Below, piece after piece: positions 61,046 through 64,000 of a DNA stretch of 64,000 nucleotides. A model generated the notes under the pieces. That model saw only the letters and a list, made by a program, of their open reading frames with translations, searched no databases and was not told where the DNA came from. Each line of letters begins with the position of its first letter. Within the stretch, counting starts at the first letter, position 1. Origin of the DNA: Ancrocorticia sp047602305 (GTDB lineage: Bacteria; Actinomycetota; Actinomycetes; Actinomycetales; Actinomycetaceae); contig JASGHO010000001.1 of the NCBI GenBank assembly GCA_047602305.1, forward strand, positions 1,860,001-1,924,000. The letters are read 5' to 3'. A program made the translations under genes and the position numbers.

Positions 61046-61870
61046 TCAGAGTTTGATGGTTGAGCGCAAGAAGGCAATGCCGTTGCGCGCAGCCGTCACC
61101 CCATCCGGGATGGGCTGACATTCGATGCTTAGCGGGCCAGCATAATTGACGGCCCGCAGCGCATCCTCGAAGGGGGCGAAGTTGATGTGGCCGGCTCCTG
61201 GCCAGCGACGGTTGGAATCCGCGAACTGGAAGTAGCCGAGCTTATCGCCGCATTCCAGGATCGCACCCACGGGATCCACTTCCTCAATGTTGGTGTGGAA
61301 GGTATCCAGATGTACAAAGCAGTTGGTCAGCCCGTACGTGGTAATAAAATCGAGGGTTTCACGCCCTGTAGTGAGCGCGTTGATCTCGAAACGGTTGATC
61401 GCTTCGATGTGAATTCGCACCCCGGTGCCCACGCTGTAGTTGTTGGCAACGAGAAGCGGATCGGCGAGGCGATCGGTGTATGCCTCAACCTCCTCATCCT
61501 GGGCCTGCTGCCCCTTGGCCGATCCCACAAGGATGTCCGTGCCCAGTTCAGCGGCCATATCAACGAGAATGCAGAGGGCCTCGGCGGCCTTGCTACGCAC
61601 CGTCGGATCGGGACTGGAGAGGCAATGCCCTCCTTCGCGGGCCATACGCCCGGTTGAGATACCGCCGATGATCAATCCGGCGTCGGCAATCTTCTGCTTG
61701 ATGATGGGCACCTGGGAGCGTTCGCCCTCGACCAGGCGCAATTCAACGCCATCGGCACCGGCCGCTTTCGCATCCGCGATGATCGAATCAAGGGTGCCCG
61801 TCAAGAGAATCGGTGCTGGATCAACGCGGCGATTGGCGGTGGGTGATGTAGATACGACGATGGGCTTCAT
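61046..61870 (-). CDS. sugar phosphate isomerase/epimerase-like TIM barrel (AP endonuclease 2 family)
   Basis: 274 residues with the xylose-isomerase-like barrel and metal-ligand motifs HIEAINRFE, CFVHLDTFHTNIEE and SIECQPIPDG. Relatives include hydroxypyruvate isomerase, tagatose epimerase and LerI-type tetrulose isomerases; the family alone does not give the substrate. TAGGAG precedes the ATG. It lies between a DeoR regulator and the LyxK-like kinase on the same strand, and could isomerise erythrulose or another ketose phosphate. Confidence 0.8.
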   Translation of the reverse strand: MKPIVVSTSPTANRRVDPAPILLTGTLDSIIADAKAAGADGVELRLVEGERSQVPIIKQKIADAGLIIGGISTGRMAREGGHCLSSPDPTVRSKAAEALCILVDMAAELGTDILVGSAKGQQAQDEEVEAYTDRLADPLLVANNYSVGTGVRIHIEAINRFEINALTTGRETLDFITTYGLTNCFVHLDTFHTNIEEVDPVGAILECGDKLGYFQFADSNRRWPGAGHINFAPFEDALRAVNYAGPLSIECQPIPDGVTAARNGIAFLRSTIKL

Positions 61871-62132
61871 TGTTCTCCTACGGCGCGACTACCTGGACAT
61901 CACTGTCCGGTACGTTCGATGTAACCCGTCCTCGGCGACCGGTTATCACCACTACTTATGTTACTAGTCTCATTGTTCATGGTGAATAAGTCGAGTAAAT
62001 ATCATGTCGATTTAGAAAACGTGCAGATCATCCCACTATTTCTAAAAATACCCGCCCACAAGCGAGAATTTTCTCAGAAACACCTTCTAATAGGCCGCAA
62101 TAGGGCGTCAACATGTCACATTGGGGAAGATA

Positions 62133-62156
62133 TTTTCACATGAGCCCATGTGAAAA
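62133..62156. promoter_or_regulatory. dyad TTTTCACATG-agcc-CATGTGAAAA
   Basis: Perfect 10-bp arms in the 330-bp stretch between the DeoR regulator's stop and the epimerase-like gene, 260 bp before the latter. It could be the DeoR operator or, read as RNA, the deoR gene's terminator. The stretch is AT-rich and holds the shared GAGAATTTTCTC motif at 62065-62076 and no gene. Confidence 0.5.
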
Positions 62157-62200
62157 CTATGGGAACGGGGTGAGTAGCCAGCCGGACCGGCGCCGCGGCA

Positions 62201-62977
62201 CTATTCTCCGGCCATGAGAACGGTGGCGCCGCGCGCTTCAAGCTCGGCGATGATTGCCGGATCGGTGCCCGCTTCCACCAGCACGCCGTCAAAATCTGCC
62301 GTATCGGCCACACGATGTAGCGCGGTACGCCCAAACTTAGGCGCCGTAGCGGCGATATAGGAGGCGCTGGCAGAGCGACGCATCGCCTCTTTAAAATCAG
62401 CAATCGCCTCGTAGGGGTGGTACACCACTCCCTCGGTAATTGCTGCGGCGGAGAAGAGGGCGACGTCGGCGCGGATGCGACCGAGCATGTCAATACTGGC
62501 GGGCCCGAAATTGGCATCCAAGTGCCGGTTGTACTGGCCCCCGATAGTAATGAGTTCCCAGTTCGGAGTGCGCGCAGCCAGCTGAATGATCTGCCAGTTG
62601 TTGGTAATGATCGTCAGGGCCGGAACCTCAGTGAACGCCTCGATCATCATGAGCGCCGTGGACGAATCGTCAAGAAGAACGGACATTCCCCGGGTAATGA
62701 TGGGAACCAGAGGGGCAGCCAGCTGGCGCTTGGCATCAGTCTCATGGGCCACACGGTAGCGCATGGAGGTCTCGGTGAGAGTGGTAGCCACCGCGGTGAT
62801 CTCACCGCGGAAACGGTCGATAATGCGGGCCGATTCCAACTCGTGCAGGTCGCGGTAGAGCGTCATCGGCGAGACTTCCACGAGGTCCTGTAACTCCTCG
62901 ATGCGAGCTGAACCTCTCTCAAGGATGAACTCCGTGATAAGACGCTGACGCTCATCCTTGCTCTGTGGATGTGCCAC
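62201..62977 (-). CDS. DeoR/GlpR-family transcriptional regulator
   Basis: 258 residues from GTG 62977, preferred over the TTG two codons upstream because GGGGG is spaced for the GTG. N-terminal HTH (IEELQDLVEVSPMTLYRDLHELE) and a C-terminal DeoR sensor domain (LDDSSTALMMIEAF, ITNNWQIIQLA, GGQYN). Such regulators repress sugar or polyol genes until a sugar phosphate binds. Likely targets are the GpsA-like gene upstream and the epimerase-like gene downstream. Confidence 0.88.
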   Translation of the reverse strand: MAHPQSKDERQRLITEFILERGSARIEELQDLVEVSPMTLYRDLHELESARIIDRFRGEITAVATTLTETSMRYRVAHETDAKRQLAAPLVPIITRGMSVLLDDSSTALMMIEAFTEVPALTIITNNWQIIQLAARTPNWELITIGGQYNRHLDANFGPASIDMLGRIRADVALFSAAAITEGVVYHPYEAIADFKEAMRRSASASYIAATAPKFGRTALHRVADTADFDGVLVEAGTDPAIIAELEARGATVLMAGE

Positions 62978-63002
62978 CTGCAACCCCCGTTATTTTTCTG
63001 TG

Positions 63003-63046
63003 GAGTGATGTGCGGGCCCAGCGAGCGCCGGACCCGCACATCACTC
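63003..63046. terminator. hairpin after the GpsA-like gene
   Basis: GAGTGATGTGCGGG pairs perfectly with CCCGCACATCACTC (14 bp) 25 bp after the stop on the minus strand and 26 bp before the DeoR start. No T run, so partial read-through into the regulator gene is likely. Confidence 0.7.
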
Positions 63047-63070
63047 AATCATCAAGTCGATTACTCGAGA

Positions 63071-64000
63071 TTACTTCAGACCGCCGAAGAACTTCTCCCA
63101 CGGCATGTCCAGTGGAGCATCCTCGGCCACCACCGAGTAGAGGAAGCGGCACAGCGGGTACTCATCGGGACCAACAACGCCACGCTCGGTGAGTGGCTTA
63201 AGCGCCGCTCCGATCACGTTGATAGCGGCCACGCCCTCCAGCGTGACGCCCTTCATCAGGGAGTCGCGCACCTCGGAGAACGGGATGCCCTCGCCCACGT
63301 AGGCGCCGGCCATGACGTTGCGGCCACCGGCCGAGGTGACGTACATATCACCCACACCGCCGAGGCCGATGGCGGTGTCCGGATCGCCACCCATGAGCTT
63401 GATGAAGCTCGTCAGTTCACGCTGCCCCTGCGCGAAGATCGCGGCGGAGTAGTTGTGCATGACGTAGCGGTCATTCTCCTTGCCCTGCTTGCGCAGCAGA
63501 CCCTTGGCGAAACCAGCGGCGAACGCGTAGACGTTCTTGGTGGCAGCGCCGGTCTCGTAACCGTTGAAGTCCAGCGAGGTCCACACGTGGTAGTAATCGG
63601 TGCGGAAGAGCCCCGCGAGGAAGTCGAGATCGTCCTGGTCGTGACCACAGAAGACGACGGCGGTGTGGTGATGCACGGCCAGCTCGCCCGCGATGGAGGG
63701 GCCGGTGATGGCGTTCCACGATACCGACTCCGCCAGCTCCGGATCGAAGTAGCTCTTGACCACATTCGGCAGAAGATGGAGGCTACCATCCTCGTCCGCA
63801 CGCATGCCCTTGGTGATGACGAGGAGCTTCTGACCCGGCTGCACGAACTTGGCCAGCTGCTCACCCACCCACTCCACACCGAAGGAGTTGACGCCACACA
63901 TGACGACGTCGGCGTCCTTGATCACCTCGGCTGCTTCTTCCAACTGATGGGCGACGACGCCGTCGTTCACCTTCAGTCCGAGATCCGGGTGAATTCCCGT
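63071..64000 (-). CDS. NAD(P)-dependent glycerol-3-phosphate dehydrogenase-like protein, C-terminal part
   Basis: The frame is open through the window edge, so the Rossmann N-terminus is missing. The visible 309 residues match the GpsA family: VITKGMRADEDGSLHLLPN, ITGPSIAGELAV, GAATKNVYAFAAGFAKGL with catalytic Lys, and GLGGVGDMYVTSAGGRN. It is more divergent than a standard GpsA, and its place beside a DeoR regulator and sugar kinases suggests a polyol phosphate other than, or besides, glycerol 3-phosphate. Confidence 0.85.
   Translation of the reverse strand, partial: TGIHPDLGLKVNDGVVAHQLEEAAEVIKDADVVMCGVNSFGVEWVGEQLAKFVQPGQKLLVITKGMRADEDGSLHLLPNVVKSYFDPELAESVSWNAITGPSIAGELAVHHHTAVVFCGHDQDDLDFLAGLFRTDYYHVWTSLDFNGYETGAATKNVYAFAAGFAKGLLRKQGKENDRYVMHNYSAAIFAQGQRELTSFIKLMGGDPDTAIGLGGVGDMYVTSAGGRNVMAGAYVGEGIPFSEVRDSLMKGVTLEGVAAINVIGAALKPLTERGVVGPDEYPLCRFLYSVVAEDAPLDMPWEKFFGGLK

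Overview
The window looks like chromosome from a high-GC, Gram-positive actinobacterium, most likely an animal-associated member of Actinomycetales (Actinomycetaceae-like). This rests on the tilS-hpt arrangement, a zincin of the actinobacterial F420-associated/DUF2342 type, an LPxTG surface protein, large secreted adhesin-like proteins and many sugar, polyol and ascorbate catabolic genes. I see no rRNA, tRNA, CRISPR, prophage or transposase gene. All names come from reading the sequence; no database search was run.

Layout. 1-6.8 kb: housekeeping and cell-wall genes (partial low-complexity ORF, hpt, tilS, metalloprotease, PBP4-type carboxypeptidase, ppa, NlpC/P60 hydrolase). 7-14.4 kb: methionine synthesis (metY, metX), an alpha/beta hydrolase and a large FAD/Fe-S 2-hydroxyacid dehydrogenase. 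14.6-29.2 kb: dicarboxylate symporter, three large exported proteins (LRR, PKD and LPNTG-anchored), a hydrolase and a WYL regulator. 29.7-38.3 kb: ppdK, fhs, an RpiB-type isomerase with a fused DhaKL kinase, and nagB. 38.5-42.0 kb: an operon for a complete form II RuBisCO, an FBPase-like protein with a damaged metal site, and phosphoribulokinase. 42.9-51.2 kb: mannitol genes (mtlD, mtlA), a LacI regulator, an FGGY kinase and ptsI. 51.7-64 kb: an ascorbate/3-keto-L-gulonate island (ulaG, MFS transporter, PfkB kinase, fused ulaE-ulaF, ulaD, SorC regulator, LyxK-like kinase, epimerase-like protein, DeoR regulator, partial GpsA-like dehydrogenase).

How it may work together. Polyols, ascorbate-derived pentulose phosphates and possibly tetruloses enter as sugar phosphates. 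Ribulose 5-phosphate could pass through PRK and RuBisCO to 3-phosphoglycerate. In a heterotroph growing on reduced substrates such as mannitol this would form a CO2-using redox or carbon-saving shunt rather than autotrophy. That is inference: no CbbR, carboxysome or other Calvin-specific gene lies in the window.

Non-coding structure is rich. A family of palindromic repeats (core GCCAATAGG...CCTATTGGC) sits at or just after the stop codons of many genes, and two long versions flank rpiB. RuBisCO and metY both have C-rich, G-poor leaders resembling Rho-loading sites. Candidate operators include a shared LacI-like site before the lacI-mtlAD and FGGY-kinase units, and a palindrome plus a coupled leader ORF before ulaD.
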